A stretch of DNA of 64,000 bases from Azorinus chamasolen (GCA_963576725.1 OY755244.1:37560855-37624854); one strand, 5' to 3'. Counted from the first letter of the stretch, positions 56,401 to 62,134 are shown. The notes: generated by a model from the sequence alone, not told the origin. Program-made: numbers and translations.

Positions 56401-58163
56401 GCAGACTGGCATCAATATGAGGGAATGGTTTAAATGGAGTAATGGGTTAAAACCAGGTATAATACTATAAATCTCAAGTTCAGTCCCGGCAATGTACAGT
56501 TTATATAAAATTTGTAATGTTGAGCATTAATTAAGAATATTTTATGAATAGGGCATGCATGCTGAGCTTCAAATACGGTACATTTCAATCATATTTAATT
56601 CTGAAACGCAAAACAGTTTCATGTGTAGTGAAAGGCTAACAAGTTTATGTAAAGTAGCCATCAAACTTTCCCTCATATAAATGATTTTTCATGCCTTTGC
56701 AAACAAGTAGGCCCAGCTAGATCAGTGGGCTCCTATATATCTATCTATAGGAGCCGTCTCATCAGGGTCTGAGCACTTATAATGTTTGCTTATGACATCA
56801 TATAGATCCGATTCTACAGTTTTTGTCAACGCAAACATTTCCCCTGAAAATATTAAGCCACGAAGTAAAAATGTATTTAATTCGTGATTAAGCTAATAAA
56901 TATCCATAATCCTTGGTGTTAATTATTTCTTACATAAATATTGAACTAGTAAAGGTTAATCTCGAACTAGTTTAACCCTTTCCTCCATAAATACGCCTTT
57001 CTACGCCTCTATAATAGTCACTTCTTGAAACCATTGTGATAAATAAAGCATTTGCTCCTATACGAGCAAATGCTCTATTTATCACAATGGTTTCAAACTA
57101 CAAAATTCTAAAATTTTCCTTTTCTTTAGTCAATGCTCCTTTTTGGTAGATTTATTCAAATAGGTTGGATAAAAAAATAGCCTATGAAGTTATGGGGTTA
57201 ACAAGTTTAATGCGGCTCGGAGAGTTAAAATAACTATACTAGTGCTCAACAACAGGTTGAAAACAGGTAGTCTCAACAGCGGTTAACTTGTGATGACATG
57301 CAAACAGTTTGGATTCTAATCATTGATGACATGTGGGGACTATACTCTGCATGTCATCAGATACCAAATTGTCTGAATTGCATTTTTGAACACTGATAAA
57401 AATATAGCAAAAACAACTTTCAGAATTTGAGAAATGACATTTTTTTCTCCAAACTGCAGTTAAGTAGCAGGCAAAGGGTTTAAATCTACCCTTTGCCTGA
57501 TAGAACAGAAACGGTTTTACAAAAACATAGTACCAGATCAGACAGTCCCAGTAATGAAACTTTTATTCTCTAAAGGTACTTATGTGGACAGTTTCAGGAA
57601 GATATATGCATTTCTACCGACTGAATTATGTAACTTTTTTAGTAAGCTAGTGATCAAGCTGACCCAGCCTGACATGACATGATCGAAATTTACTTGACCT
57701 TTCAAATGACTTGACCTAACAAGTTGGTTGACCAACACCGCGGTAGGGCCTACTAATGTGGCTGCTGCTCTGGACCTACATCACATGCAAAAAACGTTCT
57801 TTTCATTATTTTTTTCTTCATAAGTTAACGCACCCCATATGTCCGCTGTCAGATTATTCATGCGGACGACATTTACATAATCAAATTTATACACGGGATA
57901 TCTACAAACGTCCATTTTATATAATGCATTGCTCAACTACTAGTAATTGTCAAAACTAGTGCATTTCGATCAACAGTGATTTATAAAAGTAAGATATCAT
58001 GCCTGAATTTAATTTTATTTTGCTAAATTAAAACAGAGCGCCAATGAAGCGTGACGATTCAAATGATGCAACAAAAACAAAACATTATGAATTAACTAAC
58101 CTGTTCCGGGAGTTTGGCAGGTCCGGGTGAAAAATTAATAACCCTTTTGTCGATGGAAGACAT
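38989..58163 (-). CDS. PSAT1: Phosphoserine aminotransferase, complete nine-exon gene
   Basis: The enzyme makes O-phosphoserine from 3-phosphohydroxypyruvate and glutamate, the second step of cytosolic serine synthesis, as a PLP-dependent class V aminotransferase dimer. Nine exons on the minus strand (58163-58101, 55706-55646, 54521-54452, 53522-53317, 44240-44163, 42783-42689, 41919-41750, 41441-41175, 39094-38989) total 1116 nt, a stop codon and 371 residues; human PSAT1 has 370. All borders are GT/AG and phases join without error. Seen in the translation: FSPGPAKLP at residues 11-19, the HRS turn at 45-47, GGGTGQF at 78-84, the PLP-stacking Trp108, Thr157, Asp177, the Schiff-base Lys201 in AGAQKN, Asn242-Thr243 for the partner subunit, and GHRSVGG near 335-341. 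These match known human positions with a +1 offset. The nine-exon layout is that of vertebrate PSAT1. Introns are filled with MITEs, but no exon is damaged, so the gene should be functional. Confidence 0.97.
39131..39380 (+). mobile_element. Family D MITE (D2), 36 bp from the exon 9 acceptor
   Basis: 250 bp between TTAA sites; hairpin about 39274-39344. Lies at the 3' end of PSAT1 intron 8 on the opposite strand to the gene. Confidence 0.9.
39425..39612 (+). mobile_element. Family A MITE, shortened
   Basis: CTTTCCCTCATATAAACGCG start. The hairpin centre is reduced to GACGGCTCCTGATCAGGG, removing most of the right arm. Confidence 0.7.
39725..39965 (+). mobile_element. Family B MITE, full length
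   Basis: TTAACCCTTTACCTCATGAA start; 241 bp; ends GGAGTAAAGAGTTAA. A 60-bp B fragment precedes it at 39665-39727. Confidence 0.83.
40096..40345 (+). mobile_element. Family D MITE (D3), full length
   Basis: 250 bp between TTAA sites, TTAACCCTTCGCTTGCTGAA to CAAGCCAAGGGTTAA; hairpin about 40240-40308. PSAT1 intron 8. Confidence 0.92.
40494..40738 (+). mobile_element. Family B MITE
   Basis: TTAACACTTTACTTCATGAC start; decayed hairpin about 40642-40701; ends GAGCAGAGGGTCAA. Confidence 0.75.
40735..41140 (-). mobile_element. Family F MITE, split by a family C insertion
   Basis: AAACAGTTTGGAACCTGATG..ATGCCAT on the left and GCATCTCATCCGGATACAAG on the right; C element 40857-41079 sits in the loop. 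Confidence 0.72.
40857..41079 (-). mobile_element. Family C MITE inserted in a hairpin loop
   Basis: TTAA both sides; intact C hairpin at about 40966-41035. Excising it with one TTAA closes the F palindrome. Confidence 0.87.
41175..41441 (-). CDS. PSAT1: PSAT1 exon 8
   Basis: 267 nt, residues 248-336 plus two bases. It covers [17 protein letters not shown], the [15 protein letters not shown] helix region and the small C-terminal domain to LKGH. Acceptor TTTTAG, donor GTGTGA. Intron 7 is only 308 bp and holds a family B MITE, so the element accounts for most of the intron. Confidence 0.96.
41487..41713 (+). mobile_element. Family B MITE in PSAT1 intron 7
   Basis: ATTTCCCTGTTGAATATTCATG start; hairpin about 41624-41690 with AGCTCCTATAGGAGCT centre; ends GAAAGAATTAA. 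It makes up about three quarters of the 308-bp intron. Confidence 0.8.
41750..41919 (-). CDS. PSAT1: PSAT1 exon 7 (catalytic lysine)
   Basis: 170 nt, residues 192-247 plus two bases. It opens [13 protein letters not shown]; Lys201 is the Schiff-base lysine. SLYNTPP near its end gives Asn242-Thr243, which reach the partner subunit's PLP. The GCAGCT segment after the lysine reads GSAGVT in human. Acceptor TTGCAG, donor GTAAAA. Intron 6 is 769 bp. Confidence 0.96.
42016..42205 (-). mobile_element. Family B MITE, cut by a TA-type insertion
   Basis: TTAACCCTTCACTCCATAAA start; decayed hairpin; interrupted by the element at 42206. Confidence 0.7.
42206..42501. mobile_element. TA-target MITE with TTCGAGTT ends, full
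   Basis: 296 bp flanked by TA: CAGTTGAACTTCGACATC ... GATATCGAAGTTCAACTG; core hairpin GCAGGTCTAAAGTAATGCTG at 42328-42390. Confidence 0.87.
42689..42783 (-). CDS. PSAT1: PSAT1 exon 6
   Basis: 95 nt, residues 160-191, encoding [12 protein letters not shown], then [13 protein letters not shown]. Asp177 is the residue that pairs with the PLP pyridine nitrogen. Ends in phase 0; acceptor TTTCAG, donor GTATGC. Intron 5 is 1379 bp. Confidence 0.96.
43012..43507 (+). mobile_element. Family D MITE (D4), split by a family A insertion
   Basis: Left end to GCTGAATT, A element 43030-43279, then AATACATTTCTCCTTC and the rest of D with hairpin about 43401-43470. Confidence 0.88.
43030..43279 (+). mobile_element. 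Family A MITE nested in D4
   Basis: 250 bp with TTAA at both ends, starting TTAACCCCTTCCCTCATATA. The uninterrupted D copies have a single TTAA at this exact site. Confidence 0.94.
43504..43728 (-). mobile_element. Family C MITE
   Basis: Reverse C copy; hairpin GAAATCATTGTGATAAATAG.. at about 43595-43663; ends GATTGGGTAAA. Confidence 0.75.
43811..44060 (+). mobile_element. Family D MITE (D5), full length
   Basis: 250 bp between TTAA sites; hairpin about 43955-44023. PSAT1 intron 5, 102 bp from exon 5. Confidence 0.92.
44163..44240 (-). CDS. PSAT1: PSAT1 exon 5
   Basis: 78 nt, residues 134-159 plus one base, encoding [19 protein letters not shown] followed by ANETIH. Thr157 matches the PLP-contacting threonine. 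Acceptor TTTCAG, donor GTAAGT. Intron 4, upstream, is 9076 bp and holds most of the gene's repeats. Confidence 0.96.
44370..44447 (-). mobile_element. tRNA-derived element
   Basis: On the minus strand: A box TAGCTCAGTCGG (44436-44425), an anticodon-like stem TTGGC-ATGGTAA-GCCAA, and B box GGTTCAAGCCC (44392-44382). The acceptor stem does not pair, so this is a tRNA-derived repeat, not a working tRNA gene. The unit probably runs 44311-44450. Confidence 0.7.
44443..44660. mobile_element. GC-rich repeat element, copy 1
   Basis: CpG-rich block with imperfect GCGGACAAAAT units (44448, 44475, 44508, 44531, 44553). Its edge ACAGGCCCCGCGGAC..TTTTTGTTTTCCG recurs inverted at about 52520-52550. Confidence 0.65.
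44706..45129. other. No gene recognised (PSAT1 intron 4)
   Basis: AT-rich intronic sequence; no repeat family identified. Confidence 0.45.
45130..45339. mobile_element. TTAA-ended MITE without the usual hairpin
   Basis: TTAATCCTTTACTCCA ... TGGAGTAAAGGGTTTAA. The ends match family B, but the interior is different. Confidence 0.7.
45671..45912. mobile_element. TTAA-ended MITE, separate family
   Basis: 242 bp: TTAACCCTTTTCATGCTAG ... CGGAAGAAGGGTTAA; decayed AAACAGTGCAGACCCAGATC hairpin about 45712-45776. Confidence 0.75.
45969..46185. repeat. GA/GACA microsatellite and duplicated flank, copy 1
   Basis: (GA)n and (GACA)n tracts, then GGGGAACTCGAGAGAG ... GATTGACACGCCTATAG. The same flank follows at 46500-46647. 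Confidence 0.85.
46241..46455. repeat. Long (GA)n microsatellite
   Basis: About 215 bp of nearly pure purine GA/GGA repeats inside PSAT1 intron 4, pyrimidine-rich on the gene strand. Open frames on both strands here are an artefact of composition. Confidence 0.95.
46500..46647. repeat. GA microsatellite and duplicated flank, copy 2
   Basis: GAAGAACTCGAGAGAG..(GA)n..(G)n then GTTAACTACTGGTGATTGAC..., a close direct copy of 46057-46185 about 440 bp away. Confidence 0.85.
47298..47400. repeat. 15-bp tandem repeat GGTAAAAATGCCNNN
   Basis: Units at 47298, 47313, 47328, 47343 and 47358, then a partial and one more. A related array is at 49688-49785. Confidence 0.9.
47630..47740. mobile_element. 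Hairpin MITE fragment
   Basis: GCAAACAGAGAAGACCCATATC ... GGATCTGCTGTGTTTG; A/B-type palindrome with poor flanks. Confidence 0.55.
47988..48215 (+). mobile_element. Family B MITE
   Basis: ACCCTTTACTCCGTGAATATTC start; hairpin about 48126-48196; 3' end lost. Confidence 0.72.
48307..48562 (+). mobile_element. Family B MITE
   Basis: CAACCCTTTCCCTGTTAAATATT start; decayed hairpin about 48449-48518; ends GGTAAAGGGATAA. Confidence 0.7.
48631..48868 (+). mobile_element. Family B MITE with shortened left arm
   Basis: TTAACCTTTTCCCTGTTCAG start; left hairpin arm has lost GACCCTGATC; ends GGGAAAGGGTTA. Confidence 0.72.
48868..49058 (+). mobile_element. Family E MITE, decayed
   Basis: Directly follows the B copy; hairpin AAACAGTGAAGACCCTGGTC... 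about 48954-49020; ends AAAGATTTTAA. Confidence 0.62.
49688..49785. repeat. 15-bp tandem repeat GGAAAAATGCCACTT
   Basis: Five to six diverged units (AAATGCCACTGGAAAATATGCC...) related to the array at 47298-47400. Confidence 0.8.
49890..50180. repeat. Two tandem copies of a ~140-bp hairpin unit
   Basis: CCTAAATATAGTACAA..CAGTGTATATCCAGATCATG..GGATCTACACTGTTTGTC at 49908-50022 is repeated at 50040-50175 with modest divergence. Confidence 0.8.
50185..50515. repeat. (TGTC/TGTCTC)n microsatellite
   Basis: About 330 bp of pyrimidine/TG-rich simple repeats. Overlapping frames on both strands are composition artefacts. Confidence 0.95.
50540..51040. other. No gene or repeat recognised (PSAT1 intron 4)
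   Basis: No exon-like or repeat structure identified. Confidence 0.4.
51045..51265. mobile_element. F-related MITE, decayed
   Basis: ACCCTTTACCTGACGAATATT start; GATCCATATTAGACGCC remnant of the palindrome; ends TTAGCGTGCAAAGAGG as in family F. Confidence 0.5.
52126..52566. mobile_element. GC-rich repeat element, copy 2, with 21-bp array
   Basis: CpG-rich block ending CGCGGAAAACAAAAAGTCCG..CGGGGCTTGTAC, the reverse complement of the edge of copy 1 at 44443. Shares CATCGCAGTCC with copy 1 and contains the 52186-52311 array. Confidence 0.65.
52186..52311. repeat. 21-bp tandem repeat, six units, each near-palindromic
   Basis: Units begin at 52186, 52207, 52228, 52249, 52270 and 52291 with exact 21-bp spacing. 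Consensus AAAGCGCATGATGCGGTTT plus two bases. Because 21 is a multiple of three, open frames with a seven-residue repeat arise on both strands. Confidence 0.93.
52669..52915 (+). mobile_element. Family B MITE
   Basis: TTAACCCTTTACTCCATGAAG start; decayed hairpin about 52818-52882; ends ATGGAGTAAAAG. Confidence 0.75.
52971..53200 (+). mobile_element. Family C MITE, full length
   Basis: TTAACCCTTTCCTCCATAAA start; well-paired hairpin about 53027-53094; ends GAGGAAAGGGTTA. It lies 117 bp beyond the exon 4 donor. Confidence 0.87.
53317..53522 (-). CDS. PSAT1: PSAT1 exon 4
   Basis: 206 nt, residues 65-133 plus one base. It carries [10 protein letters not shown], which binds the PLP phosphate, and [13 protein letters not shown] with Trp108, which stacks on the PLP ring. 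Human has GGGCGQF here. Acceptor ACGCAG, donor GTATGT. Intron 3 is 929 bp. Confidence 0.96.
53620..53867 (+). mobile_element. A/D chimera (D6)
   Basis: The first ~55 bp are a family A end with its left arm (GCAAACAGAGTAGTCCCAGAT); at about 53676 it becomes family D (TTGTATAATTACATATATC) with a D hairpin at about 53765-53828. Confidence 0.75.
53895..54150 (+). mobile_element. Family C MITE fragment, split by a tRNA-derived element
   Basis: GAGCATTTGCTCCTCTATTT...TTTTTCTAGT, then AAATGCTCCTTTTCAGG after the insert. Confidence 0.72.
53972..54102 (-). mobile_element. tRNA-derived element with inverted ends
   Basis: 131 bp flanked by CTAGT (53967-53971, 54103-54107). Ends GAACAGGACTGGTGA / TCACCGGCCTGTTACA pair as inverted repeats. 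On the minus strand: A box TAGCTCAGTCGG, anticodon-like stem CTCGC-CCTGTAA-GCGAG, and a worn T arm CCCGGATTTGAGCACCGG. The acceptor stem does not pair, so it is not a working tRNA gene. Confidence 0.8.
54189..54415 (+). mobile_element. TTAA-ended MITE with GCCGCATTATGCGGC hairpin
   Basis: 227 bp: TTAACCCATTTGCACCC ... GGGAGCAAATGGGTTAA. Hairpin about 54312-54375 is well paired apart from a 2-bp deletion. The flanking inverted repeat TATATTGGATTAGTCC differs from all other families. Confidence 0.85.
54452..54521 (-). CDS. PSAT1: PSAT1 exon 3
   Basis: 70 nt, residues 42-64 plus two bases. It contains ELSHRSQDF, whose His45-Arg46 pair corresponds to the substrate-contacting His-Arg of the family. 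Acceptor TTTCAG, donor GTAAGT. Intron 2 is 1124 bp. Confidence 0.95.
54640..54770. mobile_element. MITE with GCAAGGTGAAAGTC hairpin
   Basis: CAAAACCTCTCTAAACT end and a hairpin about 54680-54765 with CATGCAGAAAGCTTC; related to the TA-type elements, second end decayed. Confidence 0.6.
54770..54918 (-). mobile_element. Family F MITE
   Basis: AAACAGCTTGGATCATGATG ... CACCTGGATCCAAACTGTTT; ends GGTTAAAGGTTA. Confidence 0.7.
55123..55200. mobile_element. 78-bp hairpin element with 8-bp flank repeat
   Basis: GTCGCGGGCTTGGTACAAAAC ... GTTTTGCACCAAGCCCTCGA around TCCTTCACAAAGTGAAGGA. Flanked by AATACTGT at 55115-55122 and 55201-55208. Confidence 0.87.
55276..55436. mobile_element. CACAGG-end MITE, 161 bp, 8-bp target duplication
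   Basis: CACAGGCGTTCGGCTCATG ... CATGAGCCGAACACCTGTG; flanks CAGAAATC (55268-55275) and CAAAAATC (55437-55444) differ at one base. Confidence 0.86.
55646..55706 (-). CDS. PSAT1: PSAT1 exon 2
   Basis: 61 nt, residues 22-41 plus one base. It encodes [20 protein letters not shown], matching the human segment [20 protein letters not shown]. Acceptor TTGCAG, donor GTAGGT. Intron 1 is 2394 bp. Confidence 0.95.
55778..55998 (+). mobile_element. B/E chimera joined at the hairpin centre
   Basis: Family B from TTAACCCCCTACTCAATC to GATGGCTCCTGT, then a family E tail (AATGCCAGTTACTTG). Confidence 0.7.
55999..56238 (-). mobile_element. Family A MITE
   Basis: TTAACCCTTTCCCAGTTCTA start; hairpin about 56137-56215 with a small insertion in the right arm. 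Confidence 0.78.
56241..56452 (-). mobile_element. Family C MITE, hairpin collapsed
   Basis: Reverse C copy in which the hairpin centre is reduced to GGGCATCC between the two outer arms (about 56345-56387). Confidence 0.72.
56660..56959 (-). mobile_element. Family B MITE
   Basis: CTTTCCCTCATATAAATGA start; hairpin about 56698-56787 with an ATCTATCTAT expansion in the loop; ends GTAAAGGTTAA. Confidence 0.72.
56972..57201 (+). mobile_element. Family C MITE, full length
   Basis: TTAA-bounded, 230 bp; nearly perfect hairpin about 57028-57095. Confidence 0.87.
57220..57484 (+). mobile_element. F-related MITE
   Basis: GTGATGACATGCAAACAGTTTGG ... CCAAATTGTCTGAATTGC; ends GCAGGCAAAGGGTTTAA. The palindrome centre differs from other F copies. 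Confidence 0.55.
58064..58072 (-). promoter_or_regulatory. Candidate C/EBP-ATF response element in PSAT1 intron 1
   Basis: On the gene strand it reads GTTGCATCA, a full match to the CARE consensus RTTKCATCA bound by ATF4 heterodimers. It lies 28 bp inside intron 1. Serine-synthesis genes are known ATF4 targets in animals. Binding here is inferred from the match only. Confidence 0.4.
58101..58163 (-). CDS. PSAT1: PSAT1 exon 1 (start codon)
   Basis: Encodes residues 1-21, beginning [11 protein letters not shown] and ending KLPEQ, in phase 0. The ATG at 58163-58161 is chosen because the conserved FSPGPAKLP motif follows at the usual distance. An ATG 14 nt further upstream is out of frame. The donor is CAG/GTTAGT. 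Confidence 0.95.
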
Positions 58164-59100
58164 ATTCCTAGCTTCATACAAATCGATGCTATAGGCAGAA
58201 GGTGTCTTTCAGCTTTAAAATTATTATGAGCTGACGTACTGATTTTGTTTTCAGAGAGGGTTTCATGTTACCACGTGATCGTCTTCGCGGATAATCATTT
58301 GTGTTCTAAAAATAAACGCGTTTTCATTCGTAGGAATATATAGAACGAGAAGCATGAACAGACCACGCGCATGTTGGGTGACAGAGTAAAATACCTAGGA
58401 AATTTCCTTTGAACGCAGACAGCTTTGCCGGGGAAGGTTAGCTGCAGTAAGAGACGTGAGGTTGTACTGACCCACATAGCACACTGATCGAACACATTAA
58501 ACGTGACCAATGTTATCTGCACCGAACGCTTTATGTATAAAGCATAAAATATAGGATATAGAATCTATCTTATAGATGTCATTCTAATGACGAAATTCAA
58601 TTGATCAATAGATACAATGGACAGAAAGGGGTGATTTTACTGCATGCCATTGCATCACCCAAACAACACAGTGAAACCGTGTAATGTTTTGTTTCTACGT
58701 AATAAACGGAGAGAATCACCATGGTAGATCTACTAAGTTCGTTTTGTTCAGAGCTAGCGTGAATAACTGTTGACATTATAATAGATACTTGTGAAAATGT
58801 ACTTGAAATGACCATATAAAATGTTGATCTATTTAGAATTGATATATAGAGAGACATATACATACATGTGTATGTATATGTCTCTGATATATAGCACGTC
58901 TCTGGAGTAGATATACTTAATTTATGATTTGTTTCCAACTTGTATTTCAAGACTAACATCTAAATATACTAAAGTACATGTATATTTAGAAATCTATTTT
59001 TATCTCATTGAAAAACCCAACGTGAACCCGCTTCTAAGAGCGATAACTCGAACGAAAATTTGCCAAGCCATTCCAAGGGGGTGAACCGACACTAGTTAGA
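58164..59100. other. PSAT1 upstream region
   Basis: Almost MITE-free. It holds the candidate promoter motifs and a 47-bp palindrome at 58847-58893 (GAGAGACATATACATACATG...). No second gene is seen. Confidence 0.55.
58232..58277 (-). promoter_or_regulatory. Candidate PSAT1 proximal promoter sites
   Basis: A TGACGT half-CRE lies at 58232-58237, about 70 bp before the start codon, and a CACGTG E-box at 58272-58277. No convincing TATA box is visible. Short motifs like these occur by chance, so this is tentative. Confidence 0.25.
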
Positions 59101-59569
59101 TCTACACTTACTCCATAAATACGCCTTTTGACGACCCTGTAACATACATGTGATACTTTGTTTGTCACAAATAGGGAGATTTGCAATCTGAAATAGGGAG
59201 ATTTGGAAACTCAATATAGACAAAGAAGGATATTTGACAGCTCAAAAGTGGGAGATTTACATTTTATGGCAAACATGCCCCAAATTTTAAAGAAAATTTC
59301 ATGTATGCTGTAAGAGCAGTCTGATTGGGTCTAGACTATGTTTGCAAAGGCGTTTAATAGGCTTTAAACTTTAATTTTGTATGAAGAACTAAATCAATGA
59401 AAAAACCCCAACAATGCTCAACATTGTAGATGGCCTAATAGATCTAGATCTGAATAAAGACATGTCAAGTTCCATTTTATATTTAACTTTGAACACACCT
59501 AGACCTAGTCTCATCTATGAGCTGTTAAGACAGCATGCAAATATATGATAAATGAATTGTTATTTGTAT

Positions 59570-59794
59570 AAGACGCATTGAACGTATGGATGTTAATAAG
59601 ATTAATTTGTATAAGAGAATCATGAACATGATATTTTCCAGCATGACAGAAACGTAAGAATCATATGTCTATCTTATTTCATTAGCAACCAGAGCAGGTC
59701 TTGATCAGAGGGCTCATTACAGGAGCCGTCTGATCATGGCCTACTCTGTTTGCGAAGATACAAAAAATATCGTCTCTATGGAGTAAAGTATTAA
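59570..59794 (+). mobile_element. Family B MITE
   Basis: Decayed copy; hairpin about 59688-59753; its TTAA 59791-59794 opens the next D element. Confidence 0.65.
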
Positions 59795-60031
59795 CCCTTC
59801 GCAAACACACATCTCCTTCTTTACCCATGCCCTGACTGTTGTATAATTACATATATCTTCACTGTGTACACGTATTTCGCTGTGCAATCATTGCTGTGGA
59901 GTGCACTGGTTGCACAATCAACTTGTAAATAGTGCAGACCCTGATGAGACAGCTCCTGCAGGAGCTGTCTCATCTGGGTCTTCACTATTTACAGGTAGGT
60001 ATATTGACGTGAATAGCAAGCGAAGTGTTAA
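59791..60031 (+). mobile_element. Family D MITE (D7)
   Basis: TTAACCCTTCGCAAACACAC start (left end slightly deleted); hairpin about 59928-59996; 241 bp. Outside PSAT1. Confidence 0.9.
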
Positions 60032-60163
60032 AATAGTCGATCTGGTACTGCATAAACAGAGTAGACGAAGCATATGTATTCTGTAGGAGCCTTCTGATAA
60101 GGGTCTGCTTTGTTTGTAAAATTGTAAAAGCTTGATCATGGTACCTTTATAACATTCCTGTTA

Positions 60164-60368
60164 CAGTAAATCCCCTCTAATGCGACCACTTAATGAACAA
60201 ACATGAGTGTCTTCATAAGCAGATTGTTGCTTAATGCAGGATGACAGTTATGCCGAAAGCTCCTATAGGAGCTTTCGGCATAACTTTCGTCCTGCATTGA
60301 GCTACTGCCTGCCTTTGCTACTGTGAGTTATGCCCCTTTTTGGTGGTTGCATTAGAGGGGTTTTACTG
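60164..60368. mobile_element. TA-target MITE with hairpin core
   Basis: CAGTAAATCCCCTCTAATGCG ... GCATTAGAGGGGTTTTACTG between TA sites; core palindrome GCTTAATGCAGGATGACAG... Confidence 0.87.
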
Positions 60369-60497
60369 TATTTTATATGCATTTTCATATGTATACAGCT
60401 ATTATTTCTGATACGCATATTCATGTAGTAAAGAGTTAGGGTACAGTATATCTGCTGGTTATTATAATCTAGTCTCTGTGTGTATATATGCATTTTA

Positions 60498-60709
60498 AAC
60501 GTTAGCTTGCTGAGCAAATTATTTTTACATAACTTTTCACCGACTACATTTTCAAAATTCTAGCTATTATCAGTAAGTCTGCCAAAATGCTACCAGGGCG
60601 ACAAACAGTTTGGATCCTGATGAGACGCCGAATTACTCGGTGTCTCATCTGGATCCAAACTGTTTGCATAGGTTATCACTCATCCACCGGCAACAGGCTA
60701 AAGGTTAAT
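60498..60709 (-). mobile_element. Family F MITE
   Basis: Palindrome AAACAGTTTGGATCCTGATG ... CATCTGGATCCAAACTGTTT about 60603-60664; ends GGCTAAAGGTTAA. Confidence 0.78.
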
Positions 60710-60737
60710 ATATACACTGTCCGCGTGTTGTTTGGTT

Positions 60738-61366
60738 TTAACCCGTTCACTGTTCAATATTAATGTAAGAAATAATGGTATCATGAATATTAATTAGATT
60801 ATTTTTTATATAGCCTACATTGTACATGTAATTGCATATGAACACAAGGCATTTTGGTTCAGACAGAAACTGTAGAATTATATCTACAGTGCTCCCTCTC
60901 TACAACGACACCCTTTGGGGTACGAAGATTGTATGTGTTGTTCAGAGGGAGTTGTTATAGGGAGGGAAAATCAAACATAATTAGCTTGTTTGCAGATCCC
61001 CGGATAAGGTGTATTTCGAGAACTAAAACCTTTATGCCTCAATCAAACCCTATGTTGTGACCACTCTTTAGAATCGTCACAAAGTGACGATTCTAAAGAG
61101 TGGCACAACATAGGGTTTGATGGAGGCATAAATAAAATACAATGGAATAAAGTTGTTTCTGGAGCCTTGTTGTTTCGGAAACAGTGACATGCGTTGTTGT
61201 AAGGAGGGAATCGTTATTGAGAGGGTCGTTGTAGGGAGGGAGCACTGTATATTATACCACGAGCAAACAGATCATCCCCTGATCAGACTGCTTCTATAGA
61301 AACCATCTGATCTGGGTCTACTCTGTTTGCAAATGCATGAAAAGGTGTTTATATAAAGGTAAGGAT
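60738..61366 (+). mobile_element. Family B MITE carrying a TA-type insertion
   Basis: TTAACCCGTTCACTGTTCAAT start; insertion at 60887-61247; the hairpin resumes at about 61262-61330. Confidence 0.78.
60887..61247. mobile_element. TA-target MITE with CACTCTTTAGAATCGTC core
   Basis: CAGTGCTCCCTCTCTACAACG ... CGTTGTAGGGAGGGAGCACTG flanked by TA. Its central hairpin (61030-61130) is the CAAACCCTATGTTGTGACC core otherwise found in elements with CAGAGCT ends. Confidence 0.88.
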
Positions 61367-61429
61367 TGAGAAGCCACATATAATGCGAGAATTTGTCACG
61401 CCATTTTTGAGATCATGTCTTGATCTATA

Positions 61430-61556
61430 TATTACACAATATCATCTTAATCTATATATTCTACTACATAATATCATCTCAATCTATAGATTTATATTCT
61501 ATAATATCATCTCAATCTATATTACTCTACTACATAATAGCATCTCAATCTATATA
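61430..61556. repeat. ~40-bp tandem repeat (AATATCATCTCAATCTATAT)
   Basis: Three to four diverged direct copies. Confidence 0.75.
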
Positions 61557-61759
61557 CAGTAAAACCTCGATTATCCGAACACTGAAATACGTATTATTAT
61601 CGATCTTTAAGACAGGTGGCAGCTTAATGCATGGTGAAAGTCATGCAGAAAGCTCCTCTAGGAGTTTCTGCATGACTTTCATCATGCATTAAGCAGCCAC
61701 CTGCCTGAAAGGGTCTAAATTCGTTTATAACGAAAATTCGAATAATCGAGGTTTTACTG
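61557..61759. mobile_element. TA-target MITE with hairpin core, pogo-like ends
   Basis: CAGTAAAACCTCGATTATCCG ... CGAATAATCGAGGTTTTACTG flanked by TA. These ends resemble pogo/Tigger elements. Core palindrome GCTTAATGCATGGTGAAAG... Confidence 0.88.
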
Positions 61760-62134
61760 TATTCTATTACATGCCAGCATTTCAGACTAACCGTACAAGA
61801 CCATGCGGATAGTATGAATTATTATTCAAGCAGACACTAATTAACAAAGAATTTACACGTTTGCAGTGTCAGTGTGACATTTATAAGATAAGAAACGTCT
61901 GTAAATCACGTCTCCCCATTGACAGACGGAAATCACAAAGCGCCTTGAGTCAGTATTTCATCTCGTATACTTTAATCAATTTATCATTAGTTAGAAATCA
62001 GTTTCCAAAGATCAGATAACTGTTCTGCTATGATTTTAGTCTGCCCTGTTTGCAAATGTTCAGATATGTGTATTTATGGAGTAAAGGATTACTCCTTTGC
62101 GAACAGAGTAGATCCAGACGAGGCGGCTCACGAA

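Noticed and set aside
58847..58893. Palindrome upstream of PSAT1 as a regulatory hairpin
   Set aside because: A 47-bp AT-rich imperfect palindrome (TATACATACATG type) that can arise by simple-repeat slippage; no further support.
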